Assembly: GCA_964058845.1 (NCBI GenBank)
Contig: CAXKVR010000088.1
Span: 62,001-126,000 of the forward strand
Reading direction: 5' to 3'
Source of the DNA: Carex sylvatica
Lineage: Eukaryota > Streptophyta > Magnoliopsida > Poales > Cyperaceae
Length of the DNA stretch: 64,000 bases
Made by a program: the position numbers and the translations under genes. The notes under the pieces were generated by a model. The model saw nothing but the letters and a program-made list of their open reading frames with translations. It did no database searches and had not been told where the DNA came from. Positions 21,862 through 33,008 of this stretch are shown here, piece by piece (position 1 is the stretch's first letter; every line of letters starts with the position of its first letter).

Positions 21862-23712
21862 TATAAATACGAGAGATATACCGTCTTCCACTAGTGGTGC
21901 AGCCCCTATAGCCACTCCGTTTGAGATGTCACAGTACGTCGAGACGGCGTTGACATCTGTGGTACCAGGTATCCGGTACCGCACTGATCGGGTATCAGAC
22001 TTTCTCTGGTATCCGAATGCGGAGCACCGTATCTTAGAGGCTGCCACTGGGGTAAGTTTTATATTATTAATAAAATTATAATTTTATTTCTAATTTTATT
22101 TATTTGAATATTTGAATGATCTGACATTTTTTTTTTAATTTAGGGACTAGATGCATTTACAGTACACCACAACAAGATGCGGCTTAAGTACCAGAATACC
22201 TATACAGGGACATTGCGTGCCATGTGATTGTATCAGCTATCCCAGATGTCTGAGGAGAATGTTGACGAGGGATTATCGTCTGGGCTGATTGAGCGATGGC
22301 GTCCAGAGACCCACTCATTTCATCTCCCCTACGCTGAGATGACAGTCACCATACAGGATGTCAGCTTCCTGTGGGGCATGACTATTGTCGGGGATCCTGT
22401 GATGGGCATCAAGTACGGGGATTTCAGGTCCTTGTGCCAGGATTTGCTGGAATATCGCACGAGTAGCTACAGAAAGAAAAGAAGAGAGACACAAAAACAC
22501 AAGTATCCTCCGGTATCATCAGCTTGGCTAAGCTGAGAGCCGCCTTCAACAAGTATCCATCTCCTACTAGTCGTTCCGATCGTGTATGTAAATTTTATCT
22601 TATTTATTTATACAAAATTTAAAATGTGCTTCTAAAAAATGTTCTAATTAAAATAAATAACATGCTCAGCACCTGCGTGCATACATTATGGACATCATTT
22701 GCAAGCTGTTTCCTGATTCACACGGAGATCAGGTGTGGTTGTGTTATCTCCAGTTTCTAGCTGATTTGCCCAATATGGGCAAGTACAATTGGGGGGCTGC
22801 GACTCTGGCGTGCTTGTATAGGTATGTGACTTGAAATTACTATTAAAATGAAAAATACCATCACTATACCTGTTGTTAACATTAATATTGTACAGGGGTC
22901 TTAATCAAGCATGCCTGAAGAAGAACAAGACTTTTATTGGACCATGCATGTTATTGCAGCATTGGTCCTGGGCGCATCTGATATCCGAAGACCTATGTCG
23001 GGGCAGGTCATGGCGGGATGCTTGGCATCAATCACTGGAGACAGGAGATCGAGCGTCTCAGGGACGATCCAGAGTATGTTACCTGGGAGCTCTACAAAGA
23101 ATATGTAAGTTCTTATTTAATTTTAATTTTTGATCTAAATAAATTTATACATTTTGGCACTTGGATTGATGTAAATATTAAAATCTGTAAATTCAACTTG
23201 AGGTAGATGGAGTACGTCTTGAGATATTGCCTGAGAGATGTCAGCAGCAGGAGTGTGACTGGTGTGCCGAGGTGCCGCTCATATGTTTTCAGGTACTGTA
23301 TTTTCAATTTACTTTATAAATTTCAGAAATAGAAGAATTATTAAAAAAAACCTTCTAACTTCATATTGTCGAGCACCACTACCCTCGACGGGTCATGAGA
23401 CAGTTTAGGTTGCGCCAGACAGCTCCTCCCCTAAGCCAATTAGTGAGGATATTTGGCGATAGCTTCATTTTGCCAGGGGCATCTCTCCGGACAGAAATTG
23501 GGCAGTTCAACACGCAGAATATGTCCAGCTAGTATCCACTCTCACCCCACCCATAGCTGAGGAGCACCGTCACTTGGATGTAGCGCCAGTGTAAGAATCT
23601 GACTTTTTTTATGTCCCTATTAAATACATTATGATTGTAATATCTGACTTTTTTTAAAAAAAATTGCAGGTCGTATAGAGACTAGTATCAGGAGTATGCG
23701 CCTACACCGTGT
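21862..23712 (+). pseudogene. Plant mobile domain (PMD/MAIN-like) gene, degenerate
   Basis: Coding pieces in order: MSQYVETALTSVVPGIRYRT and DFLWYPNAEHRILEAATG (21930-22050); LSSGLIERWRPETHSFHLPY and VSFLWGMTIVGDPVMG (22150-22470); SGIISLAKLRAAFNKYPSP (22508-22580); AYIMDIICKLFPDSHGDQVW and GKYNWGAATLACLYR (22675-22820); GPCMLLQHWSWAHL (22890-22985); EIERLRDDPEYVTWELYKEY (23040-23105); then VPLICF and HYPRRVMRQFRLRQTAPP (23200-23420). This is the PMD (PF10536) layout, found both in MAIN-like host genes and in Mutator-type transposons. A TGA at about 22225 and frame changes at about 22500 and 23480 break it. Transposon origin is likely given its position in a repeat insertion, but no transposase or terminal repeats were found. 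Confidence 0.8.
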
Positions 23713-23929
23713 ATCTGAAAGGGTGTATCACTGATAATCCTCAGGAGCGAGCATCGAGAACGAGGGATAATACTGGCCCCCGCGCTTTCTCCGATTAAAA
23801 TACGTTCCGCACGAATATCAAAGCAAAAATAATACTGGCCCCCGCGCTTTCCCCGATTAGTCACCGGACACGTCGGTAACGCAAAATATGAGGTATCTCA
23901 GAGGAAACGAGTTGATGCAAGGCCTGATT

Positions 23930-24164
23930 CAAGCCCAGTCCACCAGAGTACATTCGTATGGGCCTTCATAAAAAAAGGTGCTAAGTATTGGTCAGGATTT
24001 AAACAGAGGCCTGGCCTATTCTATATGGCATATTACGAAAATGCCCATACGGGTCGCTCTGTATATTACCAAACCCTAGATCTCATAAACCACGAGCGCC
24101 GCCCAAGGAAGAGGCAGAGAGAGAGAGAGAGAGGTGAGGTCGGAGAACACTACTTTCGCGCACG
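23930..24164 (+). promoter_or_regulatory. Promoter and leader of the L41 gene
   Basis: Two TGGGCC/AGCCCA site II-type motifs (about 23935 and 23960), a further GCCCAT at 24050, and a perfect telo-box AAACCCTAG at 24071-24079 precede a GA-rich leader (GAGAGAGAGAG) and the ATG at 24165. Site II plus telo-box is the usual plant ribosomal-protein arrangement. The same elements recur in the duplicate at 53040-53285. Confidence 0.7.
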
Positions 24165-25420
24165 ATGAGGGCTAAGGTGAGATCTCTGAACTATTTGTTA
24201 GAGATAATCTTATATTCTGTATTCATTTGTTCTTAGACGGAGAAATCGCGAATTATGTTTGAAGTTTTAATTTTCTTATAACTAATTTGTCTAGTTCATT
24301 GTATACGTAATTTCGTGAAATACTCTTCCGTTTTTTATTATTCATATCGTAGCTGAATCTTTTCAGTGCTGAATTTTTAGGATTTTGTATAAATAAATCA
24401 CGAAAAGATATTTGATTTACAATCATTAGATATGTAAATTTTGGTGTTTTGTGAAATATTGTTTATCAAATATCCCTGAGCAAACACTATCCTCTCAATT
24501 TCCTTATTTGTGGTTAGTAAAAATGGTTAAAATCTCTAAAAACCTCATTATTTGAACCGTCAATATTTTTTTTTGTAGTTGATCAAAGACATATTGTAGT
24601 TGTTTATATGTGTGATAAACATTCAATAGGTTTTTTTCACTTGTTATTCTATATTTGCGATAAGTCTTAACTCTTGTTAAGAGAGTAATTATCAGAGATT
24701 TTATATTGTATTATATCTTTGTAGAATATAATTGTTTGCTATTATTTTTCTCAACCGTACACTTGAAGTTGTCATAAAGTTAATTGAACAAGAGCAACCT
24801 GTGGTGCAATATTACAAGTAAAAAGTTCAAATTTAGCAAATTTTAGTTGATAAGTGTTATTGCATATGGCCATATTGATTGTTACATTTTATTGCTCAGT
24901 TTTGTATGTTTTACTAATGGCTGAACTAGGATTTCCTTACAGTGTGGGCAGTAATGATTAGTAAAAAGTTCAAATTTAGCAAATTTTAGTTGATAAGTGT
25001 TGTTGCTTATGGCCATATTGATTGTTACATTTTATTGCTCAGTTTTGTATGTTTTACTAATGGCTGAACTAGGATTTCCTTACAGTGCGGGTAGTAATGA
25101 AAAAGTCATTATTATTATTTTATATAATTCAAGAGATTGTTAAAATTAAGAGTTAATATAGAAATACTTGAGAGCTAAACAGGGTCAATTGACCCCATAA
25201 ACAGTGTCATTAGAAGAGGTTTAACACAATCCTGTGTATTAACTTCTCGTGTTTCATTGGTGGGTCAATAGCAGTTGCTGTTCTTTGTTTGTATACATAC
25301 TACTATGGCTTTGCGTGCTTGAATTTTAACTCTATTTTTTATATATAATTCCAGTGGAAGAAGAAGAGAATGAGGAGGTTGAAGAGAAAGCGCCGAAAGA
25401 TGAGGCAGCGATCCAAGTAA
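24165..25420 (+). CDS. RPL41: Ribosomal protein L41 (eL41), 2 exons, 25 aa
   Basis: Exon 1 (24165-24176) encodes MRAK and ends at a GTGAG donor. Exon 2 (25355-25420) follows a TTCCAG acceptor and encodes WKKKRMRRLKRKRRKMRQRS-K, then TAA. The joined product is 25 residues, almost all Arg and Lys, identical in layout to eL41, the smallest ribosomal protein, which bridges the two subunits. Introns after the fourth codon are common in plant L41 genes. The 1.18 kb intron contains a 142 bp tandem duplication. This gene is easily missed by length-based gene finding. Promoter motifs and intact splice sites support function. Confidence 0.95.
24818..25100 (+). repeat. 142 bp tandem duplication inside the L41 intron
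   Basis: 24818-24959 and 24960-25100 are near-identical direct copies beginning AGTAAAAAGTTCAAATTTAG and ending around TTCCTTACAGTG(T/C)GGG. The duplication lies beyond the breakpoint of the second L41 copy, so it cannot be checked there. Each unit carries a cryptic acceptor (TTCCTTACAG). Confidence 0.92.
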
Positions 25421-26894
25421 TCTAAAATCTATATCTGTAGCCTCTCAAGTTACTGGTTGAGGTTTTAGTTTTGTTTGCTGTTGGCCTCTTATGAACTATG
25501 TTAGTTTATGTTGCTTGAGACTTTCGTATTTTAGTATTAATACTTGCTGAGGTTATTGTACTGCTGAATTTTGTTTATTGCTATGTGGTGTTTAATGTTT
25601 CTATTTCAACTTTTTAGTTACTGACAGTGGCTTTGAAGTAGCTGAACAACTGAATTTTAATTTAGTTGAAGTGATCAGTGATGTGTTCCTAAATTTATCA
25701 TTATTAAAAGTTCCTTTCTTAATAATTTGATGTAGTTGTAGGTTTTCAGCTAATCCTCTTATGGGTTTAGGTCTTGTTAGTTTGGGTTTGAACCGGGCAT
25801 GTTTACCGATATTGTTACTTTGTATGATATTAACAAAGTTTGGGGGAGGGTTAGATGGAACTGGTAATATCTGTTTCTTCTGCATCTTTCTGTATAATAA
25901 TTTGTTATTTGCATCCGTATAAGATGTAGGTATTGATAGGGGTTTCAAATTTTTATATTTCACTATTTTCTAATCAAATTATTGGAATGTTTATTTGTGC
26001 ATTTTATGTTCTAGTTTCTGAAACAGCAAGTCCTTTGCCTAATTTATAGTTGGGTCTACTGTATATATATTATTTGCCATGCTTTAGAATTGTTATTTTT
26101 TATCATGTGGTTGAGAGTGGTTAGTATGATATTGGTGTCATATGTTTCATCAATTTTAAAATTTATTTAGTAGATGTCAAAAATATTGAAAAATAGATGT
26201 ATTAAAATTAATTTAAAAACTTTCACATTTGATCGATTGATTTGACATTAAAATGTTTGAAAAATTGTAAATTTTGTATGAAAATGTATATAATTAATGA
26301 AGTAGATCATTTTGAATAGTTTATATTCGTTGTTATAATGAAGTAGATTGGTTTGATGTTTGAAGTTGATTTCATAGGTTTGGAGTTCCTGTTATACAGA
26401 CTGAAATGATGTCATTTTTGCCGGATTCCAACGTTACATGCCAACCAAAAGTAGTTAAAATTTGCACTATGGCATTAGAGTAATTTAGTTTGTCTGATAT
26501 AAACAGATGTCTACCTCAAAAAAGAAAGGGATGGTAACACAGTTAAAAAGAAATCTTAGGATTGTTGTATCTATTGAGAGTTTAATTTCTCTTATAACTA
26601 TGCAACATCTGTGAAAATTTTCAAAAAAAAAAACAAAAATGTCTACCTCTATATTATGTTAAAATACGTGCAGCATTTAATGCATGTCATGCCGTCATGA
26701 TACCAAATATCTTTTGTTACTATAATTTCCGAAAGAAATGCAGAGAGTTTTATTTTCATAACCTATTTATCCGTGAAGTTTGGACTGCTCTTTCTCTGGA
26801 ATAAGAATACTACTTAGCACATGTCATTTTGCTAACTATGATTAATAATGATTGATAGCCAACTAATTTCTCGACATCACATTGCATGCTAGTA
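25421..26894. other. L41 3' UTR and intergenic sequence
   Basis: T-rich 3' flank of L41 (to about 25620), then AT-rich sequence with no recognisable gene or bounded repeat. Confidence 0.4.
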
Positions 26895-27520
26895 GGTGGG
26901 GCTGCAAACGAACCGAACTAATTCAAACCTACACTAGTTCGAATTCAAATTCAAAATAATTTCGAACCAAATACAGTTCGAAATTGAAACAGATTTCAAA
27001 CTGAAAAGATCAGTTCGAATTTGGTTCAGTATAATTCGAACTAGTTTAATTTGAGATTCGAAATTAGTTTGAAATTGAGGTAGCAAATCAACAATTAAGA
27101 CAGTAATCACTAAAGTAAGCAACAAAATTTAAATCGATTTCTATAAAGCGGAGGAGAGAGAAATAAAGAAAAGTAAAGCTACTAACCTTGTGAAACACAG
27201 CGGAGGAGAACAATCGGAGAGAGGAAATAGAGCAGAGAGGCGATGGCAAGAAAGAACGAAGGTGCTAGCGACAAGAATTCAACCATTAATCTTTACATAG
27301 CGAGAGAGGGAGAAAGACTATATTTTGTTCATCATAAATTAATTGAACAGTCAATGTTTACTCAGAGATTCGAACCAAAAATATTCGCGAACCTATTTTG
27401 ATCGAATCTGGTCAAGTTCGAATTCAAAATTGAATTAATTTCAAATCGTACTGATTTGAATTATTTTCAAACCGAATTACTTTCGAATCGAATATGAATT
27501 CTTCAAGGTCAATCAAGCAG
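26895..27520. repeat. Dispersed TTCGAA-rich repeats
   Basis: 26895-27080 (starting GGGGCTGCAAACGAACCGAA) and 27360-27510 are built of ATTCGAAC, GAACCGAA and AATTTCGAA words separated by a gene-like but non-coding GA-rich stretch. GGGCTG(C/T)AAACGA is a common hAT-MITE end, and related blocks occur at 15490-15650 and 17450-17610. Confidence 0.5.
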
Positions 27521-27939
27521 AGAGGTGGGAATCATTCTTTTTGAAATTACATGCAATTTTCCTACAGTTCTAGTTAGTATATTTTATTAGACTAAAAATT
27601 ATATTTCAATTAGGTAAGAAATGAATTGAGAAAATTTTAATTGAAATAGAAAAAAAAATGAAAAAAATTAAGCAATCAGAATTAGGCTAGTATTCTTTTG
27701 ACAAGGAAAACTGCAAGTATTGAATATTCCTAATTTTTAAAAACACGTTTATCCTCACAGACAAAGCGAACAGTCTAATATTTTTCCTATTTATTTGTCA
27801 TGAAAAATACTTATTTTAGCATGTCAAAGATAAGCTGACATACTAGAACTGTAAATCCATTAAACGTAGCAAACTTTACTTTTTGTTCAAAAATTTGTAA
27901 TAAATAATATCCTACGCTAGTGGCGGATTTAGAATTCTC
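27521..27939. other. AT-rich spacer
   Basis: No gene or bounded repeat seen. Confidence 0.35.
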
Positions 27940-28080
27940 ATCGGGATCCCCTAATGTATCTCAATTTTTGGATTATGTATCTCAATTTTTGGATTTTGCA
28001 TCTCCACCGTTCCGTTTGTTCAATGGCTCAGATTTAATTGCATTTGTCCAAAGACCTACTCTTTTTTTCCGGAAGATCAT

Positions 28081-28251
28081 CCTTTGCGGAATTTTTCCGT
28101 GCGGAATTCTGCGGTTCTTTTAATCTGATCTGTTGGTTTTCGATCGGACGGACCATAATAGAGGAACTTTTTTTGAGATCTAATCTGGTCCGTCCGATCA
28201 AAACGAACGGACCAGATTAAAAAAGCTCCGCACGGTAAAACTACACAGAGG
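28081..28251. repeat. MITE with CCTYTGCGGAATTTTT ends, copy 1
   Basis: Inverted arms: CCTTTGCGGAATTTTTCCGT and CGGTAAAACTACACAGAGG, then TTTTAATCTG / CAGATTAAAA and GATCGGACGGACC / GGTCCGTCCGATC further in. Related to 31696-31870. Confidence 0.7.
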
Positions 28252-28510
28252 TTTGCATGCCTTTTTCCCCTTCGTTCTTGTCTTTCGATACCATAACCCA
28301 GAAGCGTACACCAGGCGTAGAATTTGGGAGACGATGAAACACTCTCCGCCAAACGAGTTTGGAGCTTCTCCTCCTAATCCCTCTTTCAAGTTTCACGATT
28401 CTATTCCCATCGGACAGCACGACGATCCTTCTCTGCTAATTTGGGGCTGAAGCTTGGGACTTGATTCTGATAAGGCCTTAAGATTCAATCTATCACAACG
28501 ATTAGGTAGG

Positions 28511-30640
28511 ATATCAAGTCCACTATTCGGAAACGTATGATTTCCACAATTCAGAAATAATAACTCTTCGCACCTTTAATTTCTATTGTACATTTATACA
28601 AGTTATCGCTACGGCTTTACCAAAACCAGCACTTTGTAATTGACACATAATGAAATAAAATAAGACAATCATATAATATAATTGATATGCATGAATTGAG
28701 TTATGTCCTTTACGGCTTTACCAATGCAGTGTAAATTTTCATTTGGTATTTGGTAGTATGAAAATTTTGCTAGCACTATTTAAACACTGCCATGACCTAC
28801 ATGTAATATGCAGTTTTCTAGTTCCTCTTTATACCAGTTGTAAACCACACTAAAATTGTGTTATCCCCAAACAACCAATGCACTGTTGATATTTAAATTA
28901 TTGAGTACAAATTTTCAAACATGTACTCAGTAATTTAAACTGATAGCAGGCACTGTGGTGTTATTCAATTGAGTCGCACTAAAAAGATTTGAGATGAAAT
29001 AATTAGCATATGTTATACCATATTATATACCCATTAAAGAGATTTGATCAATAAGGCAAAATTATTGAAAGTTCTTCTTTTTCAATTTTAAAAGATGAAG
29101 AACTTCCTTTCTTTAAATCTTGACTCTCTTTTCTATTCCCAGCTCCAAGAGGATTGCAGACATGATATTCCAAACTTTAGTGGTTTTCAGAACTCAATTC
29201 AGGCATGAACATTTGACTAGGTGGGGACGGGAAGGAGAGAGTTCAAAACCGGTACCATGCTTAGGGCACTATGCTCGTGGGCCGACCTCTTGGCACGAGA
29301 TGTACAAGCATCCCATTGTGGCACTTTATTCCTAGTTGAGTGGTGGCCGCTTTCTGATGTGAAGAGCAAGAGGGAATCAGAATCTAGAACTCTGCTCGTG
29401 TCTATGTGGTAGGAGGGAGACAAGTCTACTGGTGCCCATATTTGCATGGATGTGCATTGGGACACTGAACACCATGCCATGTGCAATCTCAACAATGAAT
29501 AATTTACAAATGTCTATCTGTTATTGCTGATTAAAATATTTATTACTGTAATAATGTGAGATGATTAACCTTAGCAATATTTGTAGCATTTTCTGGCAAA
29601 AATGCAACTGTTTTTTTAAACAAACAAGTTTTCTGGCATTGTACCATGGGTTTTTCTTCTAATTATAGTATTATGGTAAATATTGGTACAATAAGATCTT
29701 CTTTGCATATGTTCAGTAAAATGTATTAGTTTTATGTCAATCTTGGTACAATCTTGCCATCAAATTCATTTTAATTGGTTATATAATGTTACTTTTGGAA
29801 CCTTTTAGGGACTAACGTGCTGAAATTTTGGAACCTTTCGAAATATATTTTGATGTACTGATGTTTGTTGGTGTTAGAATACAAAGTTTAATATTTGCCC
29901 CTGTAAAATGTACAGTTGTTTTGAAATGCACTTGTTTTGAATGAGTTCACTTGTTCGAAAAAAAAACTACTTGCACAAAAGATTTTGTCTAGTACAGTAC
30001 ATGATTAGAGCCAATCCGACTAATACACCGTTTGAGTTTAGCTCCGAACCGTCTGATTAGAACTAGGAACAATCCGACTCATGGCTATAATGTACATGAT
30101 ACCTTTTTTCGGGCCAATCCGAAGTACATTTTTATTGAAGGTTTATAAATGTTTGGAGTACATTTTTGCTACTGGTCTGGATCTGCCGTCCTCCCTAAAG
30201 TATCGTTGAGGAAACACTCTTTGTATTAAAATTTGACAAATGGCTGGATTTCTTCTTCAATTTAAATTTATAAATCAAAGTTAAAGTGCTAATGAAGTTC
30301 GTAAGATCATCTGGAAAGGAACATGGCAAAATAACGAGGCAAATAATACATCATGAACTGATAAATTGCAAAACTAGAAGTTTTTTTTTTTGAGAAATCA
30401 TGGTAATTGCTGCTAGAATGTATATATAATGAAAATCAGAATATTCACAAGTCCAAGAGAGCAAGCCTAACAGGATTACCTATCATTGCTCTCTCCAACA
30501 ACCAAACACTACACACTTACAAGCCAGTAGCTAATTAAAAACTGAAATAGTTAAGTAAACTATAAGCATGAAAGAAAGTTAAAAGTAAAAACAGGAAAAA
30601 AAAACCCCGAAAGTAATAGCCAATGTTACAATTTTGCTCC
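28511..30640. other. Interior of the inverted-repeat region, no gene recognised
   Basis: AT-rich, with a more GC-rich stretch at 29115-29480 that has open frames on both strands but no recognisable domain. A segment near 30000-30120 repeats (G/C)AATCCGAC(T/C) words. Nothing assignable. Confidence 0.35.
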
Positions 30641-30648
30641 TCAATCTT

Positions 30649-30968
30649 TTAGCAGTACACCGTCCAGAGTTGCCCCTCCAACATTATCTTCTCTACCAGA
30701 ATATCTGGCTGTCTCATTGCACCTCTAAAAACCCATTCGTTCCTCTCCTTCCAAATAAACCAGCACACACAAATGAACCGCCTGATCCAACTTGTATCCA
30801 TTCCATTGCAGCGGGCTTTATAAGACGCCAGAGATTCATACCAGACCTGCTCCACACTACCAGTCGGTGTTTCAGTGTACCTAAATAGGCTTCCCAAAAC
30901 TGAAAAAAAAAAATCTCAGTATTAAGTTCTACACGTTTCCAAAAAAAAAAAAAAAAACACACACACAA
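30649..30968 (-). pseudogene. Non-LTR retrotransposon (LINE) 3' coding fragment
   Basis: The minus-strand frame reads SVEQVWYESLASYKARCNGM, RRFICVCWFIWKERNEWVFR and so on to a stop at 30649. CWxIWKERNxxVF is the hallmark at the end of the zf-RVT region of plant LINE polyproteins. Only this short piece survives, next to A-rich runs. Confidence 0.6.
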
Positions 30969-31259
30969 ACAGTGACAACATGAGAAATGCTAAAGGCAAC
31001 CTTTTTTTTAACCCAACAGGCAACAGCTAACACCTATATGTATGAAGCATGACAAATTTGGTTAGACAAAATGTTGGAAAAAAAAATTGGAACTAAAATG
31101 TGAAAATAAATGAATTTTAGAATTCGGCAGTGTCAGCAGCCCAAGCCTTTCCTACATTGTCTGAAATTATCCTGAAGATGATAAATAGATAAACAAATTA
31201 TTCTGAAATAGTAATAATTAGTATTCTATACAAAATAGCAGAGAACTTTCTTTTTAAAC
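30969..31259. other. AT-rich spacer
   Basis: Poly-A and CA-rich sequence next to the LINE remnant. No gene seen. Confidence 0.3.
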
Positions 31260-31695
31260 TTGATCTCCTGGCCTAATTGATAGATTGAACGACAAGACCT
31301 TACCAGCATCAAGTCTCAAGCTTCATCCCCAAATTAGCAGAGAAGATTGTGCTAACTTATTACCCGTGGGAAGAGCGAAGTAGAGCAGAGAAGGATCGCC
31401 GGCTGTCCGATTGGAGTGGAATTGTGAAATTAGAAAGAGGAATTAGACGGAGAAGCTCCGAACTTGTATGGCAGGAGAATGCTCTTTCATCTCCCCCAAT
31501 TTTTACACTACTGGGTTGTGGTTCAACGAAAGAAAAGAAAATGAAAAAAGGAAAAAAGAAGAAGAAGCGGGCAGCGTCTCTAGTCAGATGCTATTATATC
31601 TGAGCCGTTGGACGAAAGGGACGGTAGAGATACAAAACCCAAAAATTGGGTTACATTAGGGGATCCGGACTCCTCGGCGGGGGAGGGGGAATGCT

Positions 31696-31870
31696 ATCCT
31701 CTGCGGAATTTTTTCGTGCAGAGCTTTTAATCTGCTCCGTTCATTTTGATCAGACAGACCAGATCAGATCTCAAAAAAACAGCCCCTCTGTTCTGGTCCG
31801 TCCGATCGAAAACGAACGGACCAGATTAAAAGAACCGCACAGCTCTGCACGGAGAAACTTCGTAGAGGAT
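31696..31870. repeat. MITE with CCTYTGCGGAATTTTT ends, copy 2
   Basis: Inverted arms ATCCTCTGCGGAATTTTTTC and GAGAAACTTCGTAGAGGAT with internal GGTCCGTCCGATC / CGAACGGACC pairs. Copy 1 is inside the left arm of the large inverted repeat, whereas this copy is just outside the right arm, so the two insertions are independent. Confidence 0.72.
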
Positions 31871-32321
31871 AATCTCCTGGGGGAAGGGGGGACAAAGTCA
31901 GTTGGGACTAGGAGTGTAAACGGAGCGAATTCAGAGCGAATAATGCTAATATCATATATGTATCCATCTTTCAATGAGCGGATATGGATAGTAAACGTAT
32001 ATCAAAATTTAAAACCAAATCCACCTTAAATAAATACGGATATAGAGCGAATAATCTACGAATACGAATACATAATGAATAATTGTCGGATAATTGAGTT
32101 ATACACTTTAAAATACAAAATGGTGCCTTGTTCTTGTCTTGAAACAATGGCTAAAACCAATTTAACAGAGACTAAAATTATACTACATTCACGGGCTAAA
32201 GTCTTTGATGGAAAAGAACAGAGAGTGAAGAGATGGAGGTAAAAATAAAAGAAAATAGCGCTATTATAGCATCAACACCGGCAAAAAAGAGATTAAATTG
32301 AAAACTGGATTGTATTATCAT

Positions 32322-33008
32322 CAAGGTTCTAAATAGCGTTTATAGCGATATAGCGGGGAGACAAAAAAAAAGCTTTAGCGAATAGCGGAGCTATAGCGAA
32401 AGCTATTATAAATAGCGTTTTTATATTTCAAAAATTATATTTTATATTTCTACTAATAGTAAAAATGTCTCATCAAGAAAAAAAATACCAAATTAATTAA
32501 GAAGTTCTAATATTCATATTAAATCAATACAAAGTTTAAATTATCATTCAAAATATCCCTAATTCAAACACTATCGATATATTTTATATTCAAAAATACC
32601 ACTACCATATATTAATGCATGATTCAAAATTTAATTGATATAGCGGTATAGCCCGCACATGTTCCATTGTATTGATATAGTTTGATAAAGTAAAAAAAAA
32701 AAAAATTAATTGATATAGCGGTATAGCCCGCAAATGTTCCATTGTATTGATATAGCTTGATAAAGTAAAAAAAATAATCTAGACATTAAGGCCCATTAAA
32801 ATTGCAAAATCATAACCCATGTAGCATAGCGGACCGCTATTGCCGCTACACGCTACGCGCTATAGCGGACCGCTATTGCCGCTACACGCTACGCGCTATA
32901 GCGGACCGCTATTACCGCTATAGCGGCCGTAGCTTGATTAGCGCAGTTTTAGCCCGTAGCTTAGCTTTCTTGCTCCAAAACCGCTATAGCTAGCTATTTA
33001 GAAGCTTG
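32322..33008. mobile_element. hAT-like element with CAAGGTTCTAAATAGC ends
   Basis: A 687 bp element with inverted ends CAAGGTTCTAAATAGC and GCTATTTAGAAGCTTG. It is flanked by the perfect 8 bp repeat ATTATCAT (32314-32321 and 33009-33016) and inserted into the outer hAT-like element. Inside are two tandem copies of a ~70 bp unit with ATAGCGGTATAGCCCGCA (32635-32770) and a ~39 bp unit with GCGGACCGCTATTGCCGC (32825-32930). Confidence 0.88.

Larger units (their letters stand above)
19909..23914. other. 4 kb insertion present only in duplication copy 1
   Basis: Copy 2 reads straight from CCACACCCAATGGCCC into AAGGCCTGATTC, whereas copy 1 has 4 kb between these points. The insert starts with a hAT-style AGCGGTGTTCATCGGTTCGG end and AACCGAACC words. 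It contains the hAT element at 20275-20957, a tandem array at 21524-21785 and the plant-mobile-domain pseudogene at 21862-23712. It ends with two copies of TAATACTGGCCCCCGCGCTT (about 23768 and 23830). Confidence 0.75.
17953..24755 (+). repeat. Segmental duplication, copy 1
   Basis: 17953-19908 followed by 23915-24755 is collinear with 50580-53870, in the same orientation and with only scattered differences. Shared parts are a non-coding flank, a SINE, the small helical-protein gene, and the promoter, first exon and first ~580 bp of the intron of L41. Copy 1 differs by a 4 kb insertion (19909-23914). It lacks about 660 bp found in copy 2 (around 50880-51550). Confidence 0.92.
27940..31680. 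repeat. Large inverted repeat: arms 27940-28510 and 31260-31680
   Basis: The left arm contains GGATCCCCTAATGTATCTCA (27943) and, further in, GGAGCTTCTCCTCCTAATCC with CTTCTCTGCTAATTTGGGG (28360-28445). The right arm carries the reverse complement of both blocks in mirrored order (about 31655 back to 31320). Outside the mirrored point (GGGGATCC on both sides) similarity stops, so these look like terminal inverted repeats about 400 bp long around a 2.7 kb interior, as in Mutator-like elements with long ends. No transposase was found inside. Confidence 0.65.

Noticed and set aside
21888..21902. Opposite end of the CACTA fragment at 7096 (CCACTAGTGG)
   Set aside because: It is a short palindrome within the plant-mobile-domain coding remnant, without adjoining TATCTGGATCGG subterminal repeats.
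29120..29500. Protein-coding genes in the GC-richer stretch with open frames on both strands
   Set aside because: The overlapping frames have no recognisable domain and no splice or promoter context.
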